NCBI RefSeq assembly: GCF_020905345.1
Contig: NZ_JAJJMO010000001.1
Location: forward strand, 4,464,001-4,528,000
DNA length: 64,000 nucleotides
Direction of reading: 5' to 3'
DNA from: Flavobacterium pisciphilum
GTDB taxonomy: Bacteria; Bacteroidota; Bacteroidia; Flavobacteriales; Flavobacteriaceae
Part shown: positions 21,785-29,964 of the stretch, one piece after another
Layout: the number at the start of each line of letters is the position of its first letter
How positions within the stretch are numbered: position 1 is the first letter of the stretch
The notes under the pieces: model-generated
Told to the model about the DNA's origin: nothing
Database searches by the model: none
The model's input: only the letters and a program-made list of their open reading frames with translations
Position numbers and translations under genes: made by a program

Positions 21785-21815
21785 AAATCGCTTCCTAAAT
21801 TTTAGGAAGCGATTT
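21785..21815. terminator. Bidirectional terminator between lipoprotein and DUF1573 genes
   Basis: 15-bp inverted repeat AAATCGCTTCCTAAA / TTTAGGAAGCGATTT with A and T runs outside, between two convergent genes. Confidence 0.85.
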
Positions 21816-21841
21816 GTATTTATGGGAATTTAATTTGAATG

Positions 21842-22225
21842 TTAATTAGATACTTCTCCTCTAATTTTTAGAGCGACACGACCCTCTGGGTAATTTACAG
21901 CATTAGTCTCAACAGTAATTGTTTTTCTTATAGGCCCTGGAGCCATATTAAATTTTACTTCAATTTTTCCTGATTTTCCAGGCATAATTGCTGCACTTGG
22001 TTTGGATACAATACTAATACCTGCTGTAGATTGTACTGATGTGATCATAAGTGGGGAATCTCCAGTGTTAGTGAATTCGAAGGCTTTAGCGCCGTTGTCA
22101 CCTTTACTTACTGTACCATAATCAATAGTATTATCCTTGGCAGCAAAATCAATTTTTGGGCCGTTTTGAGCAAGACCGATGGTTGTAACCATTAGGATTG
22201 CTATTAATGAGGCTACTTTTTTCAT
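21842..22225 (-). CDS. DUF1573 domain-containing exported protein
   Basis: 127 residues with a signal peptide (about 1-19, ending GLAQ) and one Ig-like DUF1573 domain: DYGTVSKGDNGAKAFEFTNT, the SPLMITSVQ strand and PGKSGKIEVKFN. The usual Cys pair of many DUF1573 proteins (CGC) is absent here (QSTAGISI instead). Probable periplasmic or surface location; the function of the family is unknown. Convergent with the preceding lipoprotein. Confidence 0.85.
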   Translation of the reverse strand: MKKVASLIAILMVTTIGLAQNGPKIDFAAKDNTIDYGTVSKGDNGAKAFEFTNTGDSPLMITSVQSTAGISIVSKPSAAIMPGKSGKIEVKFNMAPGPIRKTITVETNAVNYPEGRVALKIRGEVSN

Positions 22226-22315
22226 TTGAAATTGTTTTAAGTTATTAAGTAAATATACTTTCTTTTAATTAATACACAAATTATTAATTCGCTTTTTATA
22301 GTGTACTTAATTATT

Positions 22316-22323
22316 TACTTTTG
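22316..22323 (+). promoter_or_regulatory. Possible -7 box upstream of valS
   Basis: TACTTTTG fits TAnnTTTG but has no clear -33 element and lies 154 bp before the valS ATG. Confidence 0.3.
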
Positions 22324-22477
22324 TCATCTATTAATAAATACAAAAATCAAACCAAAGTGTAAAAGTTCATTTGTTTTACTATTTAAACGTTTATTTAATT
22401 GATAAGAAGACATTTAAAAAAAGAGGAAGGCAAATTAATGATTAAACAAATTAACGATTAAATATATCCAAGATAAA

Positions 22478-25114
22478 ATGACAATTCCAGCACAATTTGA
22501 CGCTAAAACAATCGAAAATAAATGGTATGACTACTGGATGAAAAATAATTACTTTCATTCGGAGCCAGATCATAGAACGCCTTATACAATTGTAATTCCT
22601 CCTCCTAATGTTACTGGAGTCTTACACATGGGACATATGCTAAACAATACAATTCAAGATGTATTGATAAGAAGAGCACGTCTAAAAGGCTTTAACGCTT
22701 GTTGGGTTCCAGGAACGGATCACGCATCGATAGCTACAGAAGCTAAGGTTGTTGCTAAATTAAAAGCAGAAGGAATCAATAAAAATGATTTAACACGTGA
22801 AGAATTTTTAGCTCATGCTTGGGAATGGACAGATAAGTATGGTGGCGTAATCTTGGATCAGTTAAAAAAATTAGGTGCTTCTTGCGATTGGGAACGTACT
22901 AAATTTACGATGGATCCAGATATGTCGGCTTCAGTAATTCGTTCGTTTGTTGATTTGTATAACAAAGGATTAATTTACCGTGGGTATAGAATGGTAAACT
23001 GGGATCCAGAAGCTAAAACAACTTTATCTGACGAAGAAGTTATTTACGAAGAGCAACAAGGAAAATTATTTTTCTTAAAATATAAAATTGAAGGTTCAGA
23101 AGATTTCTTGACCATTGCTACAACACGTCCAGAAACTATTTTTGGTGATACTGCTATTTGTATCAATCCAAATGATGAGCGTTTTACTCATTTAAAAGGT
23201 AAAAGTGCCATTGTTCCAATTTGTGGAAGAGTGATTCCTATTATTGAAGATGAATATGTAGATGTTGAGTTCGGAACAGGATGTCTTAAAGTTACTCCTG
23301 CCCACGACATGAACGATAAAACATTAGGAGAGAAGCATAATCTTGAAATCGTTGATATCTTTAATGAAGATGCTACTCTTAATAGTTTTGGATTGCATTA
23401 TCAAGGAAAAGACCGTTTTGTAGTTCGTACAGAGATTGCTAAAGAACTAGAAGAAATTGGAGCTTTGGCAAAAACTGAAATCCATTTAAATAAGGTTGGA
23501 ACTTCTGAAAGAACAAAAGCAGTAATCGAACCAAGATTATCGGATCAGTGGTTCTTGAAAATGGAAGATTTAGTAAAACCTGCAATTCAATCTGTTTTGG
23601 TTGATGGCGATATTAAATTACACCCAAAACGTTTTGAAAATACTTACGCACATTGGTTAAACAATATTCGTGATTGGAATATTTCACGTCAATTATGGTG
23701 GGGACACAGAATTCCTGCGTTCTATTATGGTGATGGGAAAGAAGATTTTGTAGTTGCAGAATCTATTGAAGATGCATTAAAACTAGCACAAGAGAAAACA
23801 TCTAACGTTTCACTTAAAACATCTGATTTAAGACAAGATGTTGATGCTTTAGATACTTGGTTCTCAGCATGGCTTTGGCCAATGTCAGTTTTTGGAGGAG
23901 TTATGGATCCAGAAAGCGAAGATTTTAAATATTATTACCCAACAAATGATTTGGTTACAGGTCCGGATATTTTGTTTTTCTGGGTAGCGAGAATGATTAT
24001 TGCGGGTTACGAATATGCTGGTGAAAAGCCATTTACAAATGTGTATTTAACTGGTTTAGTACGTGATAAGCAACGTCGCAAAATGTCTAAATCATTAGGA
24101 AACTCTCCTGATCCTTTAGATTTAATCGATGCTTTTGGTGCGGATGGTGTTCGTGTTGGATTACTTTTAAGTGCTTCTGCAGGAAACGACATTATGTTTG
24201 ATGAAGAATTATGTAATCAAGGAAAAGCATTCTCTAACAAGATTTGGAATGCCTTGAAATTGATAAAAGGATGGGAAGTTTCAGATACTATTCCACAACC
24301 AGAATCATCAAAAGTTGCCGTAGAATGGTTTGAAGCTAAGTTTCAACAAACATTGGTTGATATTGAAGATAATTTTGATAAATACAGAATTTCAGATTCA
24401 TTAATGGCTATTTACAAATTGGTTTGGGATGATTTCTGTTCTTTGTTCTTAGAAATGATCAAACCAGCTTACCAACAACCAATTGATAAAAAGACTTTTG
24501 ATAGTGCGATTGAAGTTTTAGAAGATAACCTAAAATTACTTCATCCGTTTATGCCATTCCTGACTGAAGAAATTTGGCACATACTTGCTGAAAGAACTGC
24601 TGAAGAAGCTTTAATCGTTTCGACTTGGCCAGAATTAAAACCTTTTGATGCTAAATTAATTGCTGATTTTGAAAATTCAATTGAAGTAATTTCAGGAATC
24701 AGAACGATTCGAAAAGAGAAAAATATTGCAATGAAAGACAGTATTGAATTGAAAGCGATTAACAGCGAAAAATTCTCTACTTATTTTGATTCTGTAATTA
24801 CAAAATTAGGAAACATTTCAGCTTTCGAATATGTTTCAGATAAAGTAGACGGAGCATTATCTTTCCGTGTAAAATCAAACGAATATTTTATTCCGATTAG
24901 TGGAGGAAATATTGATGTTGAAGCTGAAATTACAAAATTAACAGCCGAGTTGGTTTACACACAAGGTTTCTTGAAATCGGTTCAGTCTAAATTGGCAAAT
25001 GAGAAATTTGTCGCTGGAGCACCAGAGAAAGTTTTGGCTAACGAAAAGCAAAAAGAAGCTGATGCTTTAGCAAAAATTACTACAATTGAGCAAAGTTTAG
25101 CTGGTTTGAAATAA
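22478..25114 (+). CDS. valS: Valine--tRNA ligase
   Basis: Class I synthetase charging tRNA-Val. The 878-residue chain has the HIGH motif as HMGH (50-53) in PPPNVTGVLHMGHM, the editing (CP1) domain with the TTRPETIFGDTA segment, the DTWFSAWLWP segment before the second catalytic half, and KMSKS at 535-539. The C-terminal coiled-coil arm typical of ValRS (about 815-878, Lys/Glu/Ala-rich) is present. It is followed by a strong terminator. Confidence 0.97.
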   Translation: MTIPAQFDAKTIENKWYDYWMKNNYFHSEPDHRTPYTIVIPPPNVTGVLHMGHMLNNTIQDVLIRRARLKGFNACWVPGTDHASIATEAKVVAKLKAEGINKNDLTREEFLAHAWEWTDKYGGVILDQLKKLGASCDWERTKFTMDPDMSASVIRSFVDLYNKGLIYRGYRMVNWDPEAKTTLSDEEVIYEEQQGKLFFLKYKIEGSEDFLTIATTRPETIFGDTAICINPNDERFTHLKGKSAIVPICGRVIPIIEDEYVDVEFGTGCLKVTPAHDMNDKTLGEKHNLEIVDIFNEDATLNSFGLHYQGKDRFVVRTEIAKELEEIGALAKTEIHLNKVGTSERTKAVIEPRLSDQWFLKMEDLVKPAIQSVLVDGDIKLHPKRFENTYAHWLNNIRDWNISRQLWWGHRIPAFYYGDGKEDFVVAESIEDALKLAQEKTSNVSLKTSDLRQDVDALDTWFSAWLWPMSVFGGVMDPESEDFKYYYPTNDLVTGPDILFFWVARMIIAGYEYAGEKPFTNVYLTGLVRDKQRRKMSKSLGNSPDPLDLIDAFGADGVRVGLLLSASAGNDIMFDEELCNQGKAFSNKIWNALKLIKGWEVSDTIPQPESSKVAVEWFEAKFQQTLVDIEDNFDKYRISDSLMAIYKLVWDDFCSLFLEMIKPAYQQPIDKKTFDSAIEVLEDNLKLLHPFMPFLTEEIWHILAERTAEEALIVSTWPELKPFDAKLIADFENSIEVISGIRTIRKEKNIAMKDSIELKAINSEKFSTYFDSVITKLGNISAFEYVSDKVDGALSFRVKSNEYFIPISGGNIDVEAEITKLTAELVYTQGFLKSVQSKLANEKFVAGAPEKVLANEKQKEADALAKITTIEQSLAGLK

Positions 25115-25137
25115 GAACTGGTTTTATATATAAAAAC

Positions 25138-25175
25138 AAACCCGACAGATTTTAATATCTGTCGGGTTTTTTATT
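25138..25175 (+). terminator. Intrinsic terminator of valS
   Basis: 13-bp stem AAACCCGACAGAT / ATCTGTCGGGTTT with a T run. It may also serve the convergent permease gene. Confidence 0.88.
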
Positions 25176-25187
25176 TTAATATAGATG

Positions 25188-25261
25188 TTTCCACATCTCA
25201 CATTTCTACATCCTGCATTTTATATATCACATTTCTCATTTTACAGTTTCGCTCTCACATT
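25188..25261. repeat. GTGAAAT-type repeat, reverse orientation
   Basis: Short words TCTCACATTTC, ATCACATTTCTCATTTTACAG and CTCACATTCTAC are the reverse complement of the TGTGAAATG repeat words found near 8.1, 36.2 and 42.1 kb. Confidence 0.6.
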
Positions 25262-26575
25262 CTACTTCTTTCGGGTTAAGAATCGAAATAGGGGATAAGA
25301 AATCAGTGTGATACCAACTATGATTATAAAGCTTTTAGGATCACTGTATACGAATCCGATTAGTAGTGCTAATGAAACTAAAATGGCTAATATGGTTGTC
25401 CAAGGATACCAAAATGAGCGATAAGGTCTTGGTAAATCAGGTTCTGAGATTCGTAGTTTTATAAGCGAAAAATAAGCCAATGCCCAAACAATAATAGAGG
25501 TAAAGGCAGCAAAGGAAAACAATACTTCAAACGAACCGATACAAACTAAAAACAAGCTAAATAAAGAGGAAACTAAAAGAGCTACAATCGGAGTTCCTCC
25601 TTTATTTACAATTGTTCCTTTTTCAATAAAAAAGCCATCACGACTTAATCCATATAAAATTCTTGGCGGGATCATCATGAATGCATTCAGGATACTAATT
25701 AAAGAAAAAATAGAAATTACAGTAACTATAATGGCACCATTTTTCCCAAATATAATGTTGGCAACATCGGCAGCAGCCAGATTAGATTTTGCTATAGTTT
25801 CGATTGGTAAAACATAGAAAAAAGCAATGTTTAGTAAAACATAAATAGCAATTACGAGTAGCGCACCACTGTATAAAGAACGTGGAATGTTTTTGCTTGG
25901 ATTGTCATTTTCTTCTGCAAAAAAGCAAACACCATTCCAGCCATTATAGGTTCCGATAATAAGTTGGAGGGATTTAAAAAATCCAAATAGAAGTCCAATT
26001 TCAAAGAAAGAGCCCTCTTTTTTAATTGGTGCTAACTTTACTCCAGAGTACATAAAACACGCAATAACCAAGGCTACAAAGCAAATAACTTTGATGAAAC
26101 TGGTGATTTGTTGAATAACACTACCATTTTTGACCCCACTTAAATGCAGTAACACAAATGTAACCAATAACGCTATGGCCATTTCGGTTGAATAACTTTT
26201 TAGGCTTGGAAACAAGATAGTAAGATACTCGCTAATAACGATGCAATAAAATGCAGGTGGAATTACATTAGTAATATAATCAAACCAGCCTGATAAAAAG
26301 CCTGCATAATTTCCAAAAGCTCTTTTGATGTAATTATAAGATCCACCAGCTTTAGGAAGCATAGTGGCTAGTTCGGCATACGAATTAGCACCTATTAAGA
26401 TAAATAATCCACCAAATAGCCATGAAGCAATAATGAGCCAATAATTGTCTAGCATGCTGGCAATTGTACCGGGGGTTCGTAAGATTCCAACTCCTATTGT
26501 TCCACCAATTAATACGGCGATATTAAAGCTCAGTCCGAGGCTTTTTTTTAATTGGTTTTTTTTGGAATCTGACAT
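25262..26575 (-). CDS. APC family amino acid permease
   Basis: Inner-membrane amino acid/polyamine/organocation transporter of 437 residues with about 12 membrane helices. The helix 1 signature is GGTIGVGILRTPG, and helix 2-3 has NSYAELATMLPKAGGSYNYI, both typical of LAT/APC permeases. The segment YNGWNGVCFFAEE in helix 6 matches the substrate-binding region of the L-type exchanger branch. The exact substrate cannot be told. A putative -7 box lies about 35 bp upstream. Confidence 0.88.
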   Translation of the reverse strand: MSDSKKNQLKKSLGLSFNIAVLIGGTIGVGILRTPGTIASMLDNYWLIIASWLFGGLFILIGANSYAELATMLPKAGGSYNYIKRAFGNYAGFLSGWFDYITNVIPPAFYCIVISEYLTILFPSLKSYSTEMAIALLVTFVLLHLSGVKNGSVIQQITSFIKVICFVALVIACFMYSGVKLAPIKKEGSFFEIGLLFGFFKSLQLIIGTYNGWNGVCFFAEENDNPSKNIPRSLYSGALLVIAIYVLLNIAFFYVLPIETIAKSNLAAADVANIIFGKNGAIIVTVISIFSLISILNAFMMIPPRILYGLSRDGFFIEKGTIVNKGGTPIVALLVSSLFSLFLVCIGSFEVLFSFAAFTSIIVWALAYFSLIKLRISEPDLPRPYRSFWYPWTTILAILVSLALLIGFVYSDPKSFIIIVGITLISYPLFRFLTRKK

Positions 26576-26609
26576 ATTTAGATTTTTATTTTTGGAATTA
26601 TTGAGTTTG

Positions 26610-26617
26610 CAAAAGTA
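26610..26617 (-). promoter_or_regulatory. Possible -7 box for the APC permease gene
   Basis: TACTTTTG on the - strand fits TAnnTTTG; no TTG at 19 bp. Confidence 0.35.
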
Positions 26618-26649
26618 CTAATAAATTAGAGTGTTTTTTTAGAAACAGA

Positions 26650-26680
26650 AAACCTCGTTTATTGCTAAACGAGGTTTTTA
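26650..26680 (-). terminator. Terminator of the 28.9-kb TonB receptor gene
   Basis: 12-bp stem AAACCTCGTTTA / TAAACGAGGTTT, 24 bp past the receptor stop. Confidence 0.75.
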
Positions 26681-26703
26681 TTTATAGAAACTATAACTGC
26701 TTC

Positions 26704-28989
26704 TTAGAATTTATATCTTAAGCTTGTCATTACTTGGCGAGGTGCAATTGGATTCACACTATAGTTCTCATGAACAGTATAGTTTAGCTCATTAGTAATG
26801 TTTGATAATTTACATAAGATTGAGAATTTGTTCCATTCGTAACCTGCTGATACATCAATTGTAGTATATCCTTCTAATGGAATTTCTCTGTCATTAATTC
26901 CATTAGGTTTAGTAGGGTCATATTGACTGTTCCATCCACCAGTTCTTTTTCCAATATAATTTCCGATAGCACCAAATGTTATTCCTTTTAATGCTCCTGT
27001 AGGTAATTTATAGAAAAAACTTAAATTAGCAGTGTTTGCTGGGGTTCTTGCTAAACGATCTCCTTCGATAAAGCTTCCTGTTTTTCCTGTTGTTTTAGTA
27101 TAACGCATGTCATTATAGCTATATCCTGCGACTATATTTAATCCTTCAACTGGTTTTGCCGTAATGTCAATCTCTATACCTTTACTTTTAGTTTCTCCAC
27201 TTAACGCTTTTAAATTTGAGTTACTGTTTAATGTTCCATCAAGATTAAATTCAGCAGTTTGAGCTAAGTTGTTATTTGTAATTTGATATACAGTAACATT
27301 TGTACTTAATAAACCTTGAAGGAAATCTGTTTTAATTCCCACTTCATATTGGTCAATAATTGAAGCTTCTAATGGTTTCAAATCAATAGTTGTTCCTGTA
27401 TTTGGTGTAAATGAAGTAGAGTAGCTACCAAATAAAGTGATTTCTTTTGTTGGTTGGTATATTAATCCCACTTTTGGAGAAAAAGCATTGTCTAGTTTTT
27501 TATCACCAACAGTAGGTATTGCGTTCTCAGGAGCTACTGTTTGATTTCCAGTAACAAGAGTTTCTTTATAAGTAGTAACTTCTGCTTCTTGCCAAGACCA
27601 ACGAATACCTGCTAATACTTTAAATTTATCTGTAATTGAAATTAAATCTTGAAAATAGACACCAAAACGATTTGTATCAGTTTTTGCAATTTGAGTAGCT
27701 CTTGCGCCTGGAATATCATTTCTTTGTGTCGAAGGATCAAAGTCAAAAAGATTAATTCTATCATAAAGACTTGGATCGTATTTACCATTTATCATAACAG
27801 CTTTTTCACTGAAGGCATAAGTATAGGCTGTTGCAAATGAATTTTCCCAATCAGCACCTGCAAATATTTGGTGTTTTACAGATCCAGTATTAAAGTTTCC
27901 TTGTATGCTTAACTGATCCCCAAGAACTTGTTCTAAGTTTTTTCCTTGAGTTAATCCTCTATTCCAGTACCCTGGAGTTGGATATATTTTAATATCATCT
28001 AAATTAGATAATTGAGCTGTTGATTTTTGAGTTCTGTCGTAAGTTTGAAACGAAGCATTGAAATTAAGTTTCCAATTTTTATTGAAATCATGATTTAATA
28101 ATGCCGAAGCACTAGCTGATTTTGTATTACCATTTGACCAAAGAGATCCGTAAAAACTATTACGAGGTAAGTCAAGAATCTGTTTTCCTATAATTCCTGT
28201 TCCAAAATCGGGAGTCCAATCTGCTGTTAGGTAATCTCCTTGTAATGTAATTTGTGTTTTAGAATTGATTACAAAAAGCAACGAAGGATTTACATATAGA
28301 CGCTCATTTTTTACATTATCTCTAAAACTTTCTGAGTTTTCGTAAGATCCATTAATTCTAAAAGCAATAGACTTGCTAAGAGGACCATAAAAATCAAATG
28401 AAGGTTTGTAGAAAGAATAGCTTCCCATTTGCATAGAGATTTCTCCTCCTTTTTTAAATGAAGGAGTTTTTGTTACCAGATTTAGTATACCCCCTGGAGC
28501 TACATTTCCGAATAATAAAGCCGAACCACCTTTAAGAAATTCAACTTTTTCTAAACCAGAAACATCAGGAATAGAACCAGCATTATAGCGAAAACCATTT
28601 TTGAACATATTGTTGGTTGACATATCATAACCTCTCGAGAAGAAAGATTCTTGAGCACCACCACGAGCAGAACCTACATAAATACCATTCGCGTTTTTGA
28701 TTACTTCGCTTAATCGTATTGCTTGTTGTTGCTCGATTACATCACTACCTATTATTTGTATATTTTGTGGATTGTCCATTGGCTTTAAACCAGAACGCAC
28801 AGCAGTAACAGGTTTAGGCTCTCTATTAGTTGTAATAATAACTTCATTAAGGACTTCACCCTTTTTGTTTTTTACAGTATCTGTAATTGCTGTCGCAGTA
28901 TCATGATTATCAGCTGTATTTGTTCTCCCTTGGGCAAAACCTGACAGACCGAATAATAAACCTAATGTAGGTAATAATATATATTTCAT
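26704..28989 (-). CDS. TonB-dependent siderophore-type receptor (no N-terminal regulatory domain)
   Basis: Outer-membrane receptor of 761 residues. Signal peptide about 1-19 (GFAQ), TonB-box-like segment EVIITTNRE (about 49-57), plug domain with QNIQIIGSDVIEQQQ, FFSRGYDM and VEFLKGGSALLFGNVAPGG, and a 22-strand barrel ending in YKF. The plug motifs are those of siderophore receptors (FhuA/FoxA type). Unlike the two other receptors in the block it lacks the carboxypeptidase-regulatory-like N-terminal domain. The upstream region has a good promoter and a shared operator-like palindrome, which suggests iron control. The ligand is unknown. Confidence 0.92.
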   Translation of the reverse strand: MKYILLPTLGLLFGLSGFAQGRTNTADNHDTATAITDTVKNKKGEVLNEVIITTNREPKPVTAVRSGLKPMDNPQNIQIIGSDVIEQQQAIRLSEVIKNANGIYVGSARGGAQESFFSRGYDMSTNNMFKNGFRYNAGSIPDVSGLEKVEFLKGGSALLFGNVAPGGILNLVTKTPSFKKGGEISMQMGSYSFYKPSFDFYGPLSKSIAFRINGSYENSESFRDNVKNERLYVNPSLLFVINSKTQITLQGDYLTADWTPDFGTGIIGKQILDLPRNSFYGSLWSNGNTKSASASALLNHDFNKNWKLNFNASFQTYDRTQKSTAQLSNLDDIKIYPTPGYWNRGLTQGKNLEQVLGDQLSIQGNFNTGSVKHQIFAGADWENSFATAYTYAFSEKAVMINGKYDPSLYDRINLFDFDPSTQRNDIPGARATQIAKTDTNRFGVYFQDLISITDKFKVLAGIRWSWQEAEVTTYKETLVTGNQTVAPENAIPTVGDKKLDNAFSPKVGLIYQPTKEITLFGSYSTSFTPNTGTTIDLKPLEASIIDQYEVGIKTDFLQGLLSTNVTVYQITNNNLAQTAEFNLDGTLNSNSNLKALSGETKSKGIEIDITAKPVEGLNIVAGYSYNDMRYTKTTGKTGSFIEGDRLARTPANTANLSFFYKLPTGALKGITFGAIGNYIGKRTGGWNSQYDPTKPNGINDREIPLEGYTTIDVSAGYEWNKFSILCKLSNITNELNYTVHENYSVNPIAPRQVMTSLRYKF

Positions 28990-28995
28990 ATTTGT

Positions 28996-29010
28996 TTATT
29001 TGGAATAAAA
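28996..29010. promoter_or_regulatory. Second, imperfect operator-like site before the 28.9-kb receptor
   Basis: TTATTTGGAATAAAA differs in two positions from TTATTTAGAATAAAT. It lies between the -7 box and the ATG, the same relative place as the site at 35265-35280. Confidence 0.4.
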
Positions 29011-29023
29011 AAAAATAACGGCG

Positions 29024-29054
29024 CAAAAGTAGTGTCTATGGTTGTATTATCAAA
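29024..29054 (-). promoter_or_regulatory. Promoter of the 28.9-kb TonB receptor gene
   Basis: On the - strand, TTTTG at 29054-29051 and TACTTTTG at 29031-29024 are separated by 19 bp, matching the Bacteroidota consensus. Confidence 0.62.
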
Positions 29055-29056
29055 AC

Positions 29057-29072
29057 TTATTTAGAATAAATA
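29057..29072. promoter_or_regulatory. Operator-like palindrome (Fur-type candidate) upstream of TonB receptor
   Basis: TTATTTAGAATAAATA contains 6-bp arms TATTTA / TAAATA around GAA. It abuts the -33 element of the receptor promoter. The same 16 bases recur before the receptor at 35.2 kb and a variant before the one at 32.4 kb. Assignment to Fur or another metal regulator is inference. Confidence 0.55.
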
Positions 29073-29114
29073 CAATTAATTTTTAACAAAATTTTACAAT
29101 TTGGTTTAAAGCAT

Positions 29115-29164
29115 AAAAAAAAAGAAGGAAACCTTTGTTAATACAAACAAGGTTCCTTCTTTTT
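29115..29164 (-). terminator. Terminator of the receptor/DUF4198 operon
   Basis: Long stem AAAGAAGGAA...TTCCTTCTTT (with AACCTTTGTT / AACAAGGTT continuing it) and A/T runs on both sides, 36 bp past the DUF4198 stop. Confidence 0.85.
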
Positions 29165-29199
29165 ATAAAAACATATAAAATGTTTTGTACGAATTCAGT

Positions 29200-29922
29200 T
29201 TATTTTACTTCTATAGAGTACGTTGCCATTTTCCATATTTCATTATAACTTTTACCGTTATGTTCGCCAGCATTTTTTTCTGTGTGTGCAAACTCAACCA
29301 TATATTGTCCAGACCAAATTGGTGTAAATTCAAATTGTCCTTTTTCATCAGTATATAGCTCTTTTTCCCAACCATTTGGAGCGATAACTTTAATTTTTTG
29401 TTTTTTAGCAGTTGCGCCTTCATAAGAAGCAATACCTGTTATTTTTGTGTTTTTCTTTGCTATATCAGCATTTTCAGAGAATAAACCAATTGTGTTTTTG
29501 TTTGCAGTAGCATTATTACCTGCTGTTTTGTTACCTACAACAACATTTGCACTTGAATTATAATCTAATTTCATTGTACCATATACATCTTTTACTGTAT
29601 GTTGCATAACTACAGTGTATACTCCATCTTCGTCTGGAGTAAAAAAGGCTTGGTATTTTTTGTCTAAAGCGGTTGGAGTTAATTTGATTTCTTTTTTAGA
29701 AGGGCTTATCAATACTAATGAAAAGTCTTTTAAATCCGAAAACCATTTGGCAGCTGGAGTAATGTCGTTATCAGAAAATTCTCCAAAGTATATTGAGATT
29801 TCTTGTGGTTTTCCTTTTGTACCAGTTGCTTTAGTTTCTATCCAAAGGGCATGTGCAAACAATTGTGGACTAAGTAATACAGTTAGTAATACTAAAAGCG
29901 TTTTTAAGGGTGTTAATTTCAT
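29200..29922 (-). CDS. DUF4198 domain-containing exported protein
   Basis: 240 residues. The signal peptide ends at LFAHA, giving a mature N-terminus near HALWIET, typical of DUF4198 proteins. An Ig-like/Cna-B-like carrier fold follows, with KITGIASYEGATAKKQKI and GQFEFTPIWSGQYMVEF in the second half. Members are often found beside TonB receptors and are suspected metal-uptake accessories in the periplasm; here it starts 42 bp after a siderophore-type receptor on the same strand, so co-transcription is likely. Ligand not known. Confidence 0.85.
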   Translation of the reverse strand: MKLTPLKTLLVLLTVLLSPQLFAHALWIETKATGTKGKPQEISIYFGEFSDNDITPAAKWFSDLKDFSLVLISPSKKEIKLTPTALDKKYQAFFTPDEDGVYTVVMQHTVKDVYGTMKLDYNSSANVVVGNKTAGNNATANKNTIGLFSENADIAKKNTKITGIASYEGATAKKQKIKVIAPNGWEKELYTDEKGQFEFTPIWSGQYMVEFAHTEKNAGEHNGKSYNEIWKMATYSIEVK

Positions 29923-29964
29923 AGCGAAAGTATTTTAGTTAATTATTATTAGGGGGTTAAATGT